Numbered from the stretch's first letter, positions 49,500-57,944 are shown. The stretch is DNA of 64,000 nucleotides from Haloarcula halophila (GCF_029278565.1 NZ_CP119559.1:2852001-2916000), one strand, 5' to 3'. The notes: a model not told the origin generated them from the letters alone. Numbers and translations are program-made.

Positions 49500-51298
49500 T
49501 GGCGACCTCGCTGCTGACGGCCATCCCGCCGGTGGCCGTGTTGCTCCCGGTCGCGATCCTGGTCGCGCTCCTGCCTCGCCGGAGCGGCCACGCGCTTGGC
49601 GTGGTAGCCTCGGGCGTGGCCATCGCCTGGGTCTGGCTGGTCCCGGCGGGTGCACACGTCCGGACGCCGTTCCTGGGCTTCGAGGCGGTGTTGTTCAACG
49701 TCGACGAGTTCTCCCGGCTGATGGGGCTGATATTCGGGATCATCGGCGTCGCGGCCGTGCTGTACTCCTACGCGAGCGAGGCCGAGGGGATCCAGACCGG
49801 CTTCGCGCTCTCGTACGTGGCGACGAGCTACGGGGCGGTCTTCGCCGGCGACTGGCTCACGCTCCTCTTCTTCTGGGAACTGATGGCGGTCACGAGCACG
49901 CTGCTCGTCTGGCACTACGGCGGCAAGGCGGTCCGCGCGGGCTTCCGGTACGCACTGCTACACGGGATCGGCGGGACGCTGTTGATGGCCGCGATCCTCC
50001 AGACCTACGTCGTCAGAGATACGTTCCTGTTCGGGTCCGTCCCCGGCGGTCCCGAGACGGTCGGGATCGTCCCGGGGCTCCCGGCGGCGCTCGCCGCCGT
50101 CGGTATCGGGGTCAACGTCGGGTTCATCGGGCTCCACGCCTGGCTGCCCGACACGTACCCGCGCCCGCACATCGCCGCCAGCGTCTTCCTCTGCGTGTTC
50201 ACGACGAAGACCGGCGTCTACGGGATGTACCGGGCGTTCCCCGCGGGCAACGAGGCCATCGCGTACATGGGTGGCGGGATGGCCGTCTTCGGCGCGACGT
50301 TCGCGCTGTTCCAGAACGACATGCGCCGCCTGCTCTCCTATCACATCCAGTCCCAGGTCGGCTACATGGTCGCCGGCGTCGGCATCGGGACGGCCCTCTC
50401 CCAGGCCGGCGCGTTCGCCCACGTCTTCAACCACATCCTCTACAAGGGCCTGCTGTTCATGACCGCCGGCGTCGTCGTCTACCGGACCGGCGAGGAGAGC
50501 CTGAAGAAACTCGGCGGACTCGCACGCGAGATGCCCGTCACTGCGGTCGCGTTCACGGTAGCGGCGCTGTCGATCGCGGGCTTCCCCGGCTTCAACGGCT
50601 TCGTCTCGAAGGGGATCGTCATCGCCGGGAGCCACTACGACTTCGCCCACGGGCCGCTGTACGCTGGCGGCCGGACGACCCTGGAGTGGCTACTCTTGCT
50701 CGGTGGTGTCGGGACGTTCATGTCGTTCATCAAGTTCGGCTACTACGCCTTCTTCCACGGGGAGTACGACGGCAGCGTGGCCGACGCGAACCGCGGTCAG
50801 ACCGTCGCGATGCTGTCGGTCGCCGCGCTCTGTGTCGCGTACGGCGTCTTCGACAGCGCGCTGTTCGCTATCCTCCCGTTCGACGTGACCGACGGCGACG
50901 TCGTCTCACACGTCTATACGACCTACACCGTCGACCATCTCGTCGAGGGCTTCGCACTGGCGGTCGCTGGCCTGATCGGCTTTGCCGTCACAAAGCGACC
51001 GCTGAAACGGCTCGGACGTGTCCCCGACGTCGATTCGCTGTACAACCCCGGCGTCTTCTACGGGACGAGAGCCCTGGTCGTCGGCGTGACCGAACTCTAC
51101 GCTGGTGTCGACCGGGCGGTCGTCCGTGGAACCAGTGCCCTCGGAACTATTGTCAGGGAACCGAACGGATCGCTCCGGAATCTCCGCGAGGGACGGGGTG
51201 AAGCCGAGCTAAGCGGACGACCGCTCCGTGCGGGAATCGGTTTCAGCATCCTCGTTCTCGTCGTTTTCGTCGCTCTCGCGCTGTTGGCACTCGGGTGA
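49499..51298 (+). CDS. Mrp antiporter D/A-type subunit, third copy (NuoL-like)
   Basis: A 599-residue proton-conducting-transporter protein with about 15-16 helices. Motifs are FFWELMAVTSTLLVWHYGG (Glu), GFIGLHAWLPDTYPRPH, TTKTGVYGMYR, YHIQSQVGYMVAGVG, FNHILYKGLLFMTAG (Lys) and GFPGFNGFVSKG. The long C-terminal arm (about 500-599) contains SLYNPGVFYGTRALVVGVTE and a last helix, recalling the lateral extension of NuoL/MrpA. It ends the operon. Confidence 0.9.
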   Translation: MATSLLTAIPPVAVLLPVAILVALLPRRSGHALGVVASGVAIAWVWLVPAGAHVRTPFLGFEAVLFNVDEFSRLMGLIFGIIGVAAVLYSYASEAEGIQTGFALSYVATSYGAVFAGDWLTLLFFWELMAVTSTLLVWHYGGKAVRAGFRYALLHGIGGTLLMAAILQTYVVRDTFLFGSVPGGPETVGIVPGLPAALAAVGIGVNVGFIGLHAWLPDTYPRPHIAASVFLCVFTTKTGVYGMYRAFPAGNEAIAYMGGGMAVFGATFALFQNDMRRLLSYHIQSQVGYMVAGVGIGTALSQAGAFAHVFNHILYKGLLFMTAGVVVYRTGEESLKKLGGLAREMPVTAVAFTVAALSIAGFPGFNGFVSKGIVIAGSHYDFAHGPLYAGGRTTLEWLLLLGGVGTFMSFIKFGYYAFFHGEYDGSVADANRGQTVAMLSVAALCVAYGVFDSALFAILPFDVTDGDVVSHVYTTYTVDHLVEGFALAVAGLIGFAVTKRPLKRLGRVPDVDSLYNPGVFYGTRALVVGVTELYAGVDRAVVRGTSALGTIVREPNGSLRNLREGRGEAELSGRPLRAGIGFSILVLVVFVALALLALG

Positions 51299-51327
51299 TT
51301 CTCAATCCCGATAGTTACTCCTGTACA

Positions 51328-51335
51328 TTTATATG
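51328..51335 (+). promoter_or_regulatory. TATA box of the first pilin gene
   Basis: TTTATATG, about 94-101 nt upstream of the pilin ATG (51429). If initiation is about 25 nt downstream, the leader is roughly 70 nt, long for a haloarchaeon. Confidence 0.5.
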
Positions 51336-51374
51336 CGGTGATACCATCTTTCTGGTAAGCGCGTCCTGCGAGAG

Positions 51375-51395
51375 GGGTTGGTACGGTTCCAACCC
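51375..51395 (+). other. Hairpin in the predicted leader of the first pilin gene
   Basis: GGGTTGG (51375-51381) pairs perfectly with CCAACCC (51389-51395) around a 7-nt loop. It sits 34-54 nt upstream of the ATG, between the TATA-like element and the start codon, so it would be in the mRNA leader. A regulatory role is possible but unproven. Confidence 0.45.
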
Positions 51396-51428
51396 GGACC
51401 TCCTGGGCGTGTTGGACAACGATAATAT

Positions 51429-51863
51429 ATGAAACTCCAACAACTATTCGACGACGACGACGCTGTCTCGCCGGTCATCGGTGTCATCCTGATGGTCGCG
51501 ATCACCGTCATCCTCGCCGCAGTCATCGCAACGTTCGTCCTCGGTCTCGGTGACCAGGTTAGTAACACAGCGCCGCAGGCCACCTTTAGCTTCGATTACG
51601 AGGCAACCGGTGGTGGCTCCGGTGACTTGACGATCACTCACGACGGTGGCGACTCCATCTCAGAAACCGAACTGTACGTTCGTGGTGCAGGCGGTGCCGG
51701 TGGTCAGTGGTCCGGTAGCGTCGGTTCAAGCAGCGAAGTCAGAGCTGGTAACAGTTGGTCCATCTCCAGCGTGAGTGACTCCGCCACGGTTCGCGTCGTC
51801 TACCAATCCAACGACGGCGGCAACTCCGCGACGCTCGGTCGGTGGACCGGTCCGAACGCGTAA
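51429..51863 (+). CDS. Type IV pilin (Pilin_N family), first copy
   Basis: A 144-residue prepilin. After a short acidic leader (MKLQQLFDDDDA) comes AVSPVIGVILMVAITVILAA, the haloarchaeal pilin signature that PibD-type peptidase cuts just before the hydrophobic helix. The mature domain is Gly/Ser/Thr-rich beta structure (ATFSFDYEATGG, LTITHDGGDSI). It should assemble into adhesion pili. The second pilin at 52724 shares the N-terminus and the ITHDGGD and TVRVVY/NIRVVY strands, so they are paralogues. Confidence 0.92.
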   Translation: MKLQQLFDDDDAVSPVIGVILMVAITVILAAVIATFVLGLGDQVSNTAPQATFSFDYEATGGGSGDLTITHDGGDSISETELYVRGAGGAGGQWSGSVGSSSEVRAGNSWSISSVSDSATVRVVYQSNDGGNSATLGRWTGPNA

Positions 51864-51981
51864 CCGGCACTGACCCGCGGAACCGTCTTCCGCGCGGGCC
51901 AACCGTATCGTTAATAGTATCCGCTCATCATTTTCTTTCTACGATGGGTGCATTGGGATATGGCGATGGGGAGGCACACAA

Positions 51982-52548
51982 ATGAGCAACCAAGCGATGC
52001 AGGTCCGGGACGCCGACGACTCGCTCTCGAAAGGCGAGATATTCGAAGTGCTCCAGAACGAGCGCCGACGGTATGCTCTGGAGTACCTCCGGGAACACGG
52101 CGACCCTGTTGATCTCGGTAATCTGGCATCCCACGTCGCGGCGATGGAGTACGACTGTGACTCGACAGACGTCTCCAGCGCACAGCGAAAACGGGTCTAC
52201 ACCACGCTCCAGCAGACACATCTTCCCCGACTGGACGAGGCCGGGATCGTCGAGTACGACAGCGACGACAACCTAATCTCGACGACCCCACAGACACAGG
52301 AGCTAACGGTGTATCTGGAGATCGTCTCGGCCGGGGAGTTCCCCTGGCGGGAGTATTACCTCTCTCTGAGTGCGGTGAGTCTCGCAATCGTGGCCGTCCT
52401 CTGGGTCGGCGTCTATCCGTTCACCCTCATCTCGCCGCTCGTCTGGGCGACGCTGATCACTGTCGTGTTTGCTCTCTCGTCCGTCTACCACACCTACGCC
52501 GGTCAGGAGATGACTCTCAGCGAGTACATGTCGAACCAGCGCGAATAG
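51982..52548 (+). CDS. Winged-helix (DUF7344-like) regulator with two transmembrane helices
   Basis: A 188-residue protein: an N-terminal winged helix (about 15-105) with GEIFEVLQNERRRYALEYLR and QRKRVYTTLQQTHLPRLDEAGIVEYD, followed by two membrane helices (about 130-150 and 155-175) and a short tail. The motif set is that of haloarchaeal DUF7344 proteins. A GGGGAGG about 8-14 nt upstream of the ATG looks like a real Shine-Dalgarno site. Lying between two pilins, it may control them from the membrane (inference). Confidence 0.82.
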   Translation: MSNQAMQVRDADDSLSKGEIFEVLQNERRRYALEYLREHGDPVDLGNLASHVAAMEYDCDSTDVSSAQRKRVYTTLQQTHLPRLDEAGIVEYDSDDNLISTTPQTQELTVYLEIVSAGEFPWREYYLSLSAVSLAIVAVLWVGVYPFTLISPLVWATLITVVFALSSVYHTYAGQEMTLSEYMSNQRE

Positions 52549-52598
52549 CACCCCCCGAGGCCGACGATACATTCGACACGCTGTGGGTAAATTTCTCT

Positions 52599-52606
52599 CT
52601 TTATAG
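52599..52606 (+). promoter_or_regulatory. TATA box of the second pilin gene
   Basis: CTTTATAG lies 118-125 nt before the pilin ATG (52724), and a second AT-rich GATATAAGTAT about 10 nt further on. Either gives a leader of roughly 80-95 nt. Confidence 0.45.
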
Positions 52607-52723
52607 TTGGATATAAGTATCCTCTCGAACGTAGTCGCTAGCAGCACGCCACCGACGGGTGTGAGACCGGCCTCAATAGGGTGGGGCGGTGCTCGTAACA
52701 GGTGGCCGTGCGCAGACACAACT

Positions 52724-53239
52724 ATGGATCTGAAACAACTGTTCACCGACGACGACGCGGTCTCGCCGGTCATCGGGGTCATCCTGATGGTCGCGATCAC
52801 CGTCATCCTCGCGGCGGTTACCGCCTCGTTCGTCCTCGGGTTGGGGGACCAAACGCAACGAACGACGCCACAGGCGAGTTTCACGTTCGATTTCGAGGAA
52901 AGTGTCTCGGGGAGTGATGCGGACGAAGGTATCCTGACGATCACCCACGACGGTGGAGACACTATCCAGGGCGGGAGTCTCTACCTCCGCGGGAGCGGAT
53001 GGGTGGATGCGACAAGCGGGAGTACCTCGTGGACCACCCCAGCAACTGGCTCGGTCGACATCGACGACACGAACGAGGACGAGAGCTGGGACACTGCCGT
53101 CGGTGGGAAGACCGAAGTCGCCGCCGGCAACTCCATCAACGTCGGCGTGAACGACGCCTACAACATCCGTGTCGTCTACGAACCTCCGGAGGGTGACACG
53201 TCAGCCACCCTCGGACAGGACGCAGGCCCCGAAGCGTAA
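52724..53239 (+). CDS. Type IV pilin (Pilin_N family), second copy
   Basis: A 171-residue prepilin beginning MDLKQLFTDDDA, then AVSPVIGVILMVAITVILAA and a domain with FTFDFEESVSG, ILTITHDGGDTI and LYLRGSGW. Compared with the first pilin it has an insertion of about 27 residues in the middle (TTPATGSVDIDDTNEDESW). Presumed pilus subunit cleaved by the archaeal prepilin peptidase. It has its own promoter. Confidence 0.92.
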   Translation: MDLKQLFTDDDAVSPVIGVILMVAITVILAAVTASFVLGLGDQTQRTTPQASFTFDFEESVSGSDADEGILTITHDGGDTIQGGSLYLRGSGWVDATSGSTSWTTPATGSVDIDDTNEDESWDTAVGGKTEVAAGNSINVGVNDAYNIRVVYEPPEGDTSATLGQDAGPEA

Positions 53240-53297
53240 CCGACCCGCGCCTTCTCGTCTTTTCGTCCGGCTAGCAACTGTCCCGGTCCCGCGATGG

Positions 53298-53306
53298 GTT
53301 TATTTC
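53298..53306 (+). promoter_or_regulatory. TATA box upstream of the 53327 gene
   Basis: GTTTATTTC lies 21-29 nt before the ATG at 53327. This spacing argues that translation starts at 53327 or 53330 rather than at the more upstream in-frame ATGs (53294, 53312), which lie at or before the expected transcription start. Confidence 0.5.
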
Positions 53307-53326
53307 CGTCCATGCGATGGACTGTA

Positions 53327-53812
53327 ATGATGGACGCCACGCGTGGGACCGCCGTCGCCGTCGGGACACTCATCGTGGTTACAGCCCTCGTCTCCGGGCC
53401 GCTCGTTCCCGGAATCACGTTCACGAACACACAGCCTACATACGGCGAGGGAACTGCAACCGTCGACAGCGTCGAGTTCCCCGAACGAACGACGATCGAG
53501 CGGGGTGGCTTTGGCTCCGAGAGTGACTATCTCGTCGTTCCGCCGGCGACCGTTCGGTTCGAGACGTTCGAGGGTGCGCCGGTCCTCACGTACAAGATTG
53601 CGGTGCCCGAACTGAACTACTCCCGCGGGACGACACACTTCCTGGCTCCCGAGACTGGGACCCGCTACGACGCGACACTCCAGTCTGACTCACTAACAGG
53701 TGTTCCGAGCCAGACCACCGAGTTCGACGCGACGCTCTCGATCTGGCTCGAAGATTCCGACGGCCGGGAGCGCGTTGCCACACAGAACACAACGATCGAG
53801 GTCGTCGAATGA
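53327..53812 (+). CDS. Secreted or anchored beta-rich protein
   Basis: A 161-residue protein (MMDATRGTAVAVGTLIVVTA...). One hydrophobic N-terminal helix (about 7-28) acts as signal or anchor; the rest is a beta-rich extracellular domain with VDSVEFPERTTIERGGFGSE and FLAPETGTRYDATL. The start is set by the TATA position. Its stop overlaps the start of the large membrane protein gene by 4 nt (ATGA). No family recognised; probably works with that protein. Confidence 0.7.
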   Translation: MMDATRGTAVAVGTLIVVTALVSGPLVPGITFTNTQPTYGEGTATVDSVEFPERTTIERGGFGSESDYLVVPPATVRFETFEGAPVLTYKIAVPELNYSRGTTHFLAPETGTRYDATLQSDSLTGVPSQTTEFDATLSIWLEDSDGRERVATQNTTIEVVE

Positions 53813-55686
53813 GCAGTATCGAGTTCGCATCGCTCCGTCGGACCGACGCCGGGACCGAACTGTCGATCTGGTCACGGCTCAGGACCGTCTTGTTCGGCGA
53901 TCGGATCGGATTGACGATCTTCCTGGGGTCGCTCTGTCTGTTCATGCTCGCGTGGCGAACTACCGTCTTCATCACGGACACGTACGCTATCGCGAACGGA
54001 CTGTATGCCCTTTCGAACGGCCAGATCGGGATCACGGAAGCCGTCTACGGGGGACACCTCGACACGCCCGGCATGACCGCCGCTGGTGGTCGGACGATCG
54101 CCCGTAACTACGGTGCGATCGTCCTCTCGCTCCCGTTTCTGGTATTGGTCGAGTCCCTCGACGCGATCACCTCGCTGCGAATCGGGATCGCCGCGCTGTG
54201 GTCGCTTCTGGCGCTCGGTGTCGTCGTCCAGACACGGAGGTTACTCGACAGTGACGCGATCGTCTGGGCCGGTAGCGCCCTCGTGCTCGTCGTCTTCGCC
54301 TCGAACGTCGTGTTCGCGACCCCGCTCGACGACGGGGCAGCACATCTCTCCGCGCTCCAACTGTTCCACATGACGGTTGCCGCGTTCGGCCCGGTCGTGC
54401 TGTACCGGTTGCTCCGTCGTATCGACGGTCCTCGAATGGGGGTCCTCGGAGCGACGGTGTACGTCCTCGGGTCGCCGCTGGTGATCTGGGCGACGGTCCC
54501 GAAGCGCCACGTCCTCACGGCGACCGTAGCAGTAGGAATCATGTACTGTCTCTACCGGAGCCGAACCGCTGAGACGGACGGCCCGATCCGCCGCCCGGCC
54601 GTGTTCCGCGCGTTCGCGTACGCACTGGTGATGCTCTACGCCTGGGTCCACGCTCCCGAAGCGCTCCTGCTCTGTGTCGTCTTGGCGGCTGTCGATCTCC
54701 CGACGGCGGCCGACAACAGTCCGCGGGCGTTGGCCACGATCGCCGGCGTCTCGGCACTCGCACTCGGTCCGTTCCTCGTCACGAACGCGGTGCTGACCGG
54801 GTCCGTGGTGACTCCGCCCCGGCTACTGTCGAGTACGGGTCCGGCGGTAGAGTCGACCGCGGCCTCGGCGGGGCAGAGCGCTTCTGGACGGTCCAGTGGT
54901 ATCCCGATACCCGACCTGTTTCTATCGGTCCTTCGTCCGTTCACCCTGCTCGGCGGCGAACTACTCCTCGGCTTCAGGACAGCGTTCTCCCGGCCCGACG
55001 ACGTGTTCCTGACGTTTCTTCGGTCCGGCCACGCATCCGGGACGCTGAACAACGACAACACGGAGGCCGTCAACCTCGCAGTTCTGGAGTCCGCTCCGAT
55101 ACTCGCTGCAACCGTCGGGGTTCTCCCGGCCGTCTGGCGCCGTCGGGGAGCGCTGGCATTGCCCCGTCGGGTGCTTTCGCCGACACGAGTCGTCGACAGC
55201 TTCACCGTGTTGGCGGCTCTCGGCGTGTGTGGCCTCTATCTCTCGCGGCTCCCGCTGCACGCACAGGTGACGGTCCGGTATCTGTTCGTCCTCTACCCAC
55301 TGGGGATCTACCTCCTCTTCCGTACCCCGTCGGTTCGGGACGCGCTCGACCAGTATCTCCGTTTGTTCGCCTGGGCACTCGCGGTGACAGTCCTGCTCGG
55401 TGGACAGTTGATCGTCGTCTTCGTCGCGCTCTCGGTCAACGGGATCGGCGAAGCGTTCCAGTTCCACGCGCTGCTCGCCCTCGGCAGTGCCGCCTTGCTG
55501 GCGGCCTGGGGGCTGTTCGGGCGAAGCGACGGCTGGTTCGGTCGCGTGGGCGCAGGGCTGTTCGGCGTCGCGACGGGTCTCACGACGATCTTCGCCTGGT
55601 TGACCGTCGTCGAGTACTACGCACTCGGGAACGCCCACGCCCTCCCGATCGTTCGGTATATCGGACAACTGCTGGAACTGTTCTGA
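53809..55686 (+). CDS. Large polytopic membrane protein, GT-C-like
   Basis: A 625-residue protein with about 13-15 helices. The first luminal loop after helix 1 has TDTYAIANGLYALSNGQIG and GGRTIARNYG, with Asp57 in the position of the GT-C D/E residue; further loops are Arg-rich. Layout resembles lipid-linked sugar glycosyltransferases of clan GT-C, though I cannot place it in a named family. Translationally coupled to the secreted protein before it. Confidence 0.65.
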   Translation: MSSIEFASLRRTDAGTELSIWSRLRTVLFGDRIGLTIFLGSLCLFMLAWRTTVFITDTYAIANGLYALSNGQIGITEAVYGGHLDTPGMTAAGGRTIARNYGAIVLSLPFLVLVESLDAITSLRIGIAALWSLLALGVVVQTRRLLDSDAIVWAGSALVLVVFASNVVFATPLDDGAAHLSALQLFHMTVAAFGPVVLYRLLRRIDGPRMGVLGATVYVLGSPLVIWATVPKRHVLTATVAVGIMYCLYRSRTAETDGPIRRPAVFRAFAYALVMLYAWVHAPEALLLCVVLAAVDLPTAADNSPRALATIAGVSALALGPFLVTNAVLTGSVVTPPRLLSSTGPAVESTAASAGQSASGRSSGIPIPDLFLSVLRPFTLLGGELLLGFRTAFSRPDDVFLTFLRSGHASGTLNNDNTEAVNLAVLESAPILAATVGVLPAVWRRRGALALPRRVLSPTRVVDSFTVLAALGVCGLYLSRLPLHAQVTVRYLFVLYPLGIYLLFRTPSVRDALDQYLRLFAWALAVTVLLGGQLIVVFVALSVNGIGEAFQFHALLALGSAALLAAWGLFGRSDGWFGRVGAGLFGVATGLTTIFAWLTVVEYYALGNAHALPIVRYIGQLLELF

Positions 55687-55730
55687 GTCGCTGACGGAGA
55701 ACTTTTGTAGGGCCTCGAAGTACCGACGAC

Positions 55731-56300
55731 ATGGACAAGCTGAAAGCGTCACTCCTCGAGGCCCCGATCATCGAGAAAGACGGCTACCACTACTTCGTCC
55801 ACCCGATCAGCGACGGAGTCCCGATGCTGCGTCCCGAACTCCTCCGTGAGATCGTCATCAAGATCATCCGGAAGGCCGAACTCGACGGCGTCGACAAGAT
55901 CGTCACGCCGGCGGCGATGGGAATCCACCTCTCGACGGCCGTCTCGCTGATGACCGACATCCCGCTCGTCGTCGTCCGCAAGCGACAGTACGGGCTGGAC
56001 GGCGAGGTTTCGCTCTCGCAGGTGACCGGCTACTCCGAGAGCGAGATGTACGTCAACGACGTCTACGAGGGCGATCGGGTCCTCGTGCTCGACGACGTCC
56101 TCTCGACCGGCGGCACGCTGGCCGCGCTGACCGGCGCCCTGGAGGAGATCGGTGCCGACATCCGTGATATCGTCTGTGTCATCAAGAAAGCCGACGGCCC
56201 AAACAAACTCGACGAGGCCGGCTACGACGCGAAGACGCTCATCAACGTCACCGTCGACGACGGCGAGGTCGTCGTCGTCGACGAGAACGGCGACGGCTGA
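55731..56300 (+). CDS. hpt: Hypoxanthine/guanine phosphoribosyltransferase
   Basis: A 189-residue purine salvage enzyme. The PRPP-binding motif is [17 protein letters not shown] (about 119-135), preceded by RKRQYGL and [11 protein letters not shown] (flexible loop region). Haloarchaeal members of this length form the HGPRTase-like group. It makes IMP/GMP from free bases and PRPP. The gene stands alone, 45 nt after the membrane protein gene. Confidence 0.92.
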   Translation: MDKLKASLLEAPIIEKDGYHYFVHPISDGVPMLRPELLREIVIKIIRKAELDGVDKIVTPAAMGIHLSTAVSLMTDIPLVVVRKRQYGLDGEVSLSQVTGYSESEMYVNDVYEGDRVLVLDDVLSTGGTLAALTGALEEIGADIRDIVCVIKKADGPNKLDEAGYDAKTLINVTVDDGEVVVVDENGDG

Positions 56301-56345
56301 CGGACGGATTCTCGCCGCTCACGGGTTCGTTCACAGCAAAAGTAG

Positions 56346-56365
56346 AGCGGGAGGTAGATTTGAAC
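56346..56365. repeat. Direct repeat of the tRNA-Met 3' end (distal copy)
   Basis: Twenty bases are identical to 56465-56484, the last 20 bases before the discriminator base of the initiator tRNA gene (T-arm plus acceptor 3' strand). The copies are 119 bp apart. This is the layout left by site-specific integration into a tRNA 3' end. Confidence 0.75.
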
Positions 56366-56418
56366 CGAAGCCAGACGACCGCTCGCTTCGCTTGCTCTGT
56401 CTGGCAGGGTTCAAATCT
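56356..56418. repeat. Nested inverted repeat next to the tRNA gene
   Basis: AGATTTGAAC (56356-56365) pairs with GTTCAAATCT (56409-56418), and inside it GCCAGAC (56370-56376) pairs with GTCTGGC (56399-56405), with small internal loops and a 22-nt terminal loop. The outer stem contains the tRNA T-arm sequence in both orientations. Confidence 0.65.
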
Positions 56419-56463
56419 TCTCCAGACCGATCCGTCACTCATGGTTTCGTGAGCGACAGAATA

Positions 56464-56538
56464 TAGCGGGAGGTAGATTTGAACTACCGATCTGCGGGTT
56501 ATGAGCCCGCCGGAATCTCCTGGCTATCCCATCCCGCT
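56464..56538 (-). tRNA. Initiator tRNA-Met (CAU)
   Basis: On the minus strand a 75-nt cloverleaf runs from AGCGGGAT at 56538 to CCCGCT plus discriminator A at 56464. The anticodon loop is CTCATAA (anticodon CAU) flanked by GGG/CCC, the three G-C pairs that mark initiator tRNAs; the first acceptor pair is A-T (A1:U72), as in archaeal initiators. The T-arm reads GGTAGTTCAAATCTACC. No CCA is encoded and no intron is seen. Its 3' end is duplicated at 56346-56365. Confidence 0.93.
56465..56484. repeat. Direct repeat within the tRNA-Met 3' end (proximal copy)
   Basis: The copy inside the functional tRNA gene; see 56346-56365. It covers the T-arm and 3' acceptor strand, the usual archaeal integrase attachment segment. 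Confidence 0.7.
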
Positions 56539-56606
56539 ACCTCTTCGTAACCGAGGCCCCTCATTAAGGGTTGTGATTCACCTGCCGTCCGTGAGTTCGT
56601 GACGCG

Positions 56607-57086
56607 CTACTCCCCCTGATGGACCTGCCAGGTGAAGAGACTCTCGAAGACGTAGTTGACGAGCATCCCGAGGCCGATCCCGCCCCCCTTGGCGACGAGT
56701 ATCCAGAGGTCGATCCCGGCGACGGTCAGCGGCACGAACAGCAGCCGGTAGATGACGACGAAGACGAGAAACTGGGTGGTCGAACCGCCGGCCCGGACGA
56801 CGTGCGAGCGTAGCAGACGCCGGGGCAGCGACTCCGGATCGCCCTCCTCGGCGAAGGTCCAGCGCTCGTTGATCGCGAACATGACCAGGATCGCGGTTTC
56901 GATCCCCGCGAGCGTCGCCAGCTCGGCCAAGACGCCAAACACCTCGGTCAGAACGAGCAAGACCGTGGTATCACAGATCGCACCGATCACGCCGACGGAG
57001 ACGAACTGGCCGAACCGCACGCCGGAGACCAGCGAGTCGAACCGGTCGGGAACGACACGGCGCAAGCGGTCGCTCGGGGAACTCAT
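56607..57086 (-). CDS. GtrA-like membrane protein
   Basis: A 159-residue, four-helix protein of the GtrA family: FGQFVSVGVIGAICDTTVLL (about 25-44), FAINERWTFAEEG (the N-x-x-W/F-T-F motif), FLVFVVIYRLL and MLVNYVFESLFTWQV. GtrA proteins are thought to help flip lipid-linked sugars, partnered by a family 2 glycosyltransferase. The partner is encoded just upstream with a 4-nt overlap (ATGA). Confidence 0.9.
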   Translation of the reverse strand: MSSPSDRLRRVVPDRFDSLVSGVRFGQFVSVGVIGAICDTTVLLVLTEVFGVLAELATLAGIETAILVMFAINERWTFAEEGDPESLPRRLLRSHVVRAGGSTTQFLVFVVIYRLLFVPLTVAGIDLWILVAKGGGIGLGMLVNYVFESLFTWQVHQGE

Positions 57087-57850
57087 CGGTCCCGTTTGAC
57101 GAGCGCGGTCGGTTCGTCACGGCGGGCGGCGATGGCCGTGTGGAGCGTGCTATCACGGAGCTGTTTCGCGCGGTGTCTGGACGCGAGCAGCGCGCGAAAC
57201 AGCGCGATCGAGGTCCGGATCGGCGAGACCGTCGACCCGGGCTGGTCCTCCCACTCGATGGGGACCTCGGTTACGCGCAGATCCAGCGCCCCGGCCATCG
57301 CCACCAGTTCGACGTCCCAGGCGAAGCCCGGTTCGTAGAGGTGGATACGGACGCGCTCCCAGGCCTCGGCGTCGATGGCTTTCGCGCCACACTGGTAGTC
57401 GTATAGCCGGACGCTGAGCAACTGGCCGGCCAGCCAGGCGAACCCGTCACCGAGGAACCGCCGGGCGCGGGTCTGGTGGCTGGCGACGGTCGCGTCGGGA
57501 TGGCGTCGCGACCCGACCGAGAGGTCGGCCGCTCCCTCGACGACCGGATCGACGACTGCCTGGAGGGATTCGGCCGGCGTCGAGCCGTCGGCGTCGGCGA
57601 AGGCGAGCACGTCGGTCTCTAAGCGCTCGAAGCCCGCGGTGATCGCCGCACCCTTGCCACGGCGGTAGGGGACCGACTCGACTCGGGCGGGGAGGTCTGT
57701 GAGTGTTTCGAGGACGCCGCTTTTCGGGGCGTCGAGTTCGACGAGGATGGTCGTCGGGGAGAGCGTGTCGTCGATGGCCTGGACGTAGCGCCGGAGTTGG
57801 GCTACGTCGGGCCGGTAGGCGGGGACGACGACACCGACGGTCGGCGACAT
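57083..57850 (-). CDS. Family 2 glycosyltransferase (polyprenyl-phosphate sugar transferase type)
   Basis: A 255-residue soluble GT-A enzyme. Motifs are VGVVVPAYRPD (start), RRGKGAAITAGFE, FADADGSTPAESL (the DxD, about 94-106), GSRRHPDATVAS and DYQCGAKAID (about 164-173), then WDVELV. This is the dolichyl-phosphate sugar synthase pattern. The ATG at 57850 removes a basic N-terminal stretch of a longer frame. With GtrA it should load a sugar on a lipid carrier and move it across the membrane for surface glycosylation. Confidence 0.9.
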   Translation of the reverse strand: MSPTVGVVVPAYRPDVAQLRRYVQAIDDTLSPTTILVELDAPKSGVLETLTDLPARVESVPYRRGKGAAITAGFERLETDVLAFADADGSTPAESLQAVVDPVVEGAADLSVGSRRHPDATVASHQTRARRFLGDGFAWLAGQLLSVRLYDYQCGAKAIDAEAWERVRIHLYEPGFAWDVELVAMAGALDLRVTEVPIEWEDQPGSTVSPIRTSIALFRALLASRHRAKQLRDSTLHTAIAARRDEPTALVKRDR

Positions 57851-57944
57851 TGTGCTACCGTGTGCCGGCGGTGAGTAAAAACGGTTCGAAGCTCTCCGGC
57901 CTCGTGCAAAAGACGTATACTCCAGGGTCGCGGCCACACCACTG

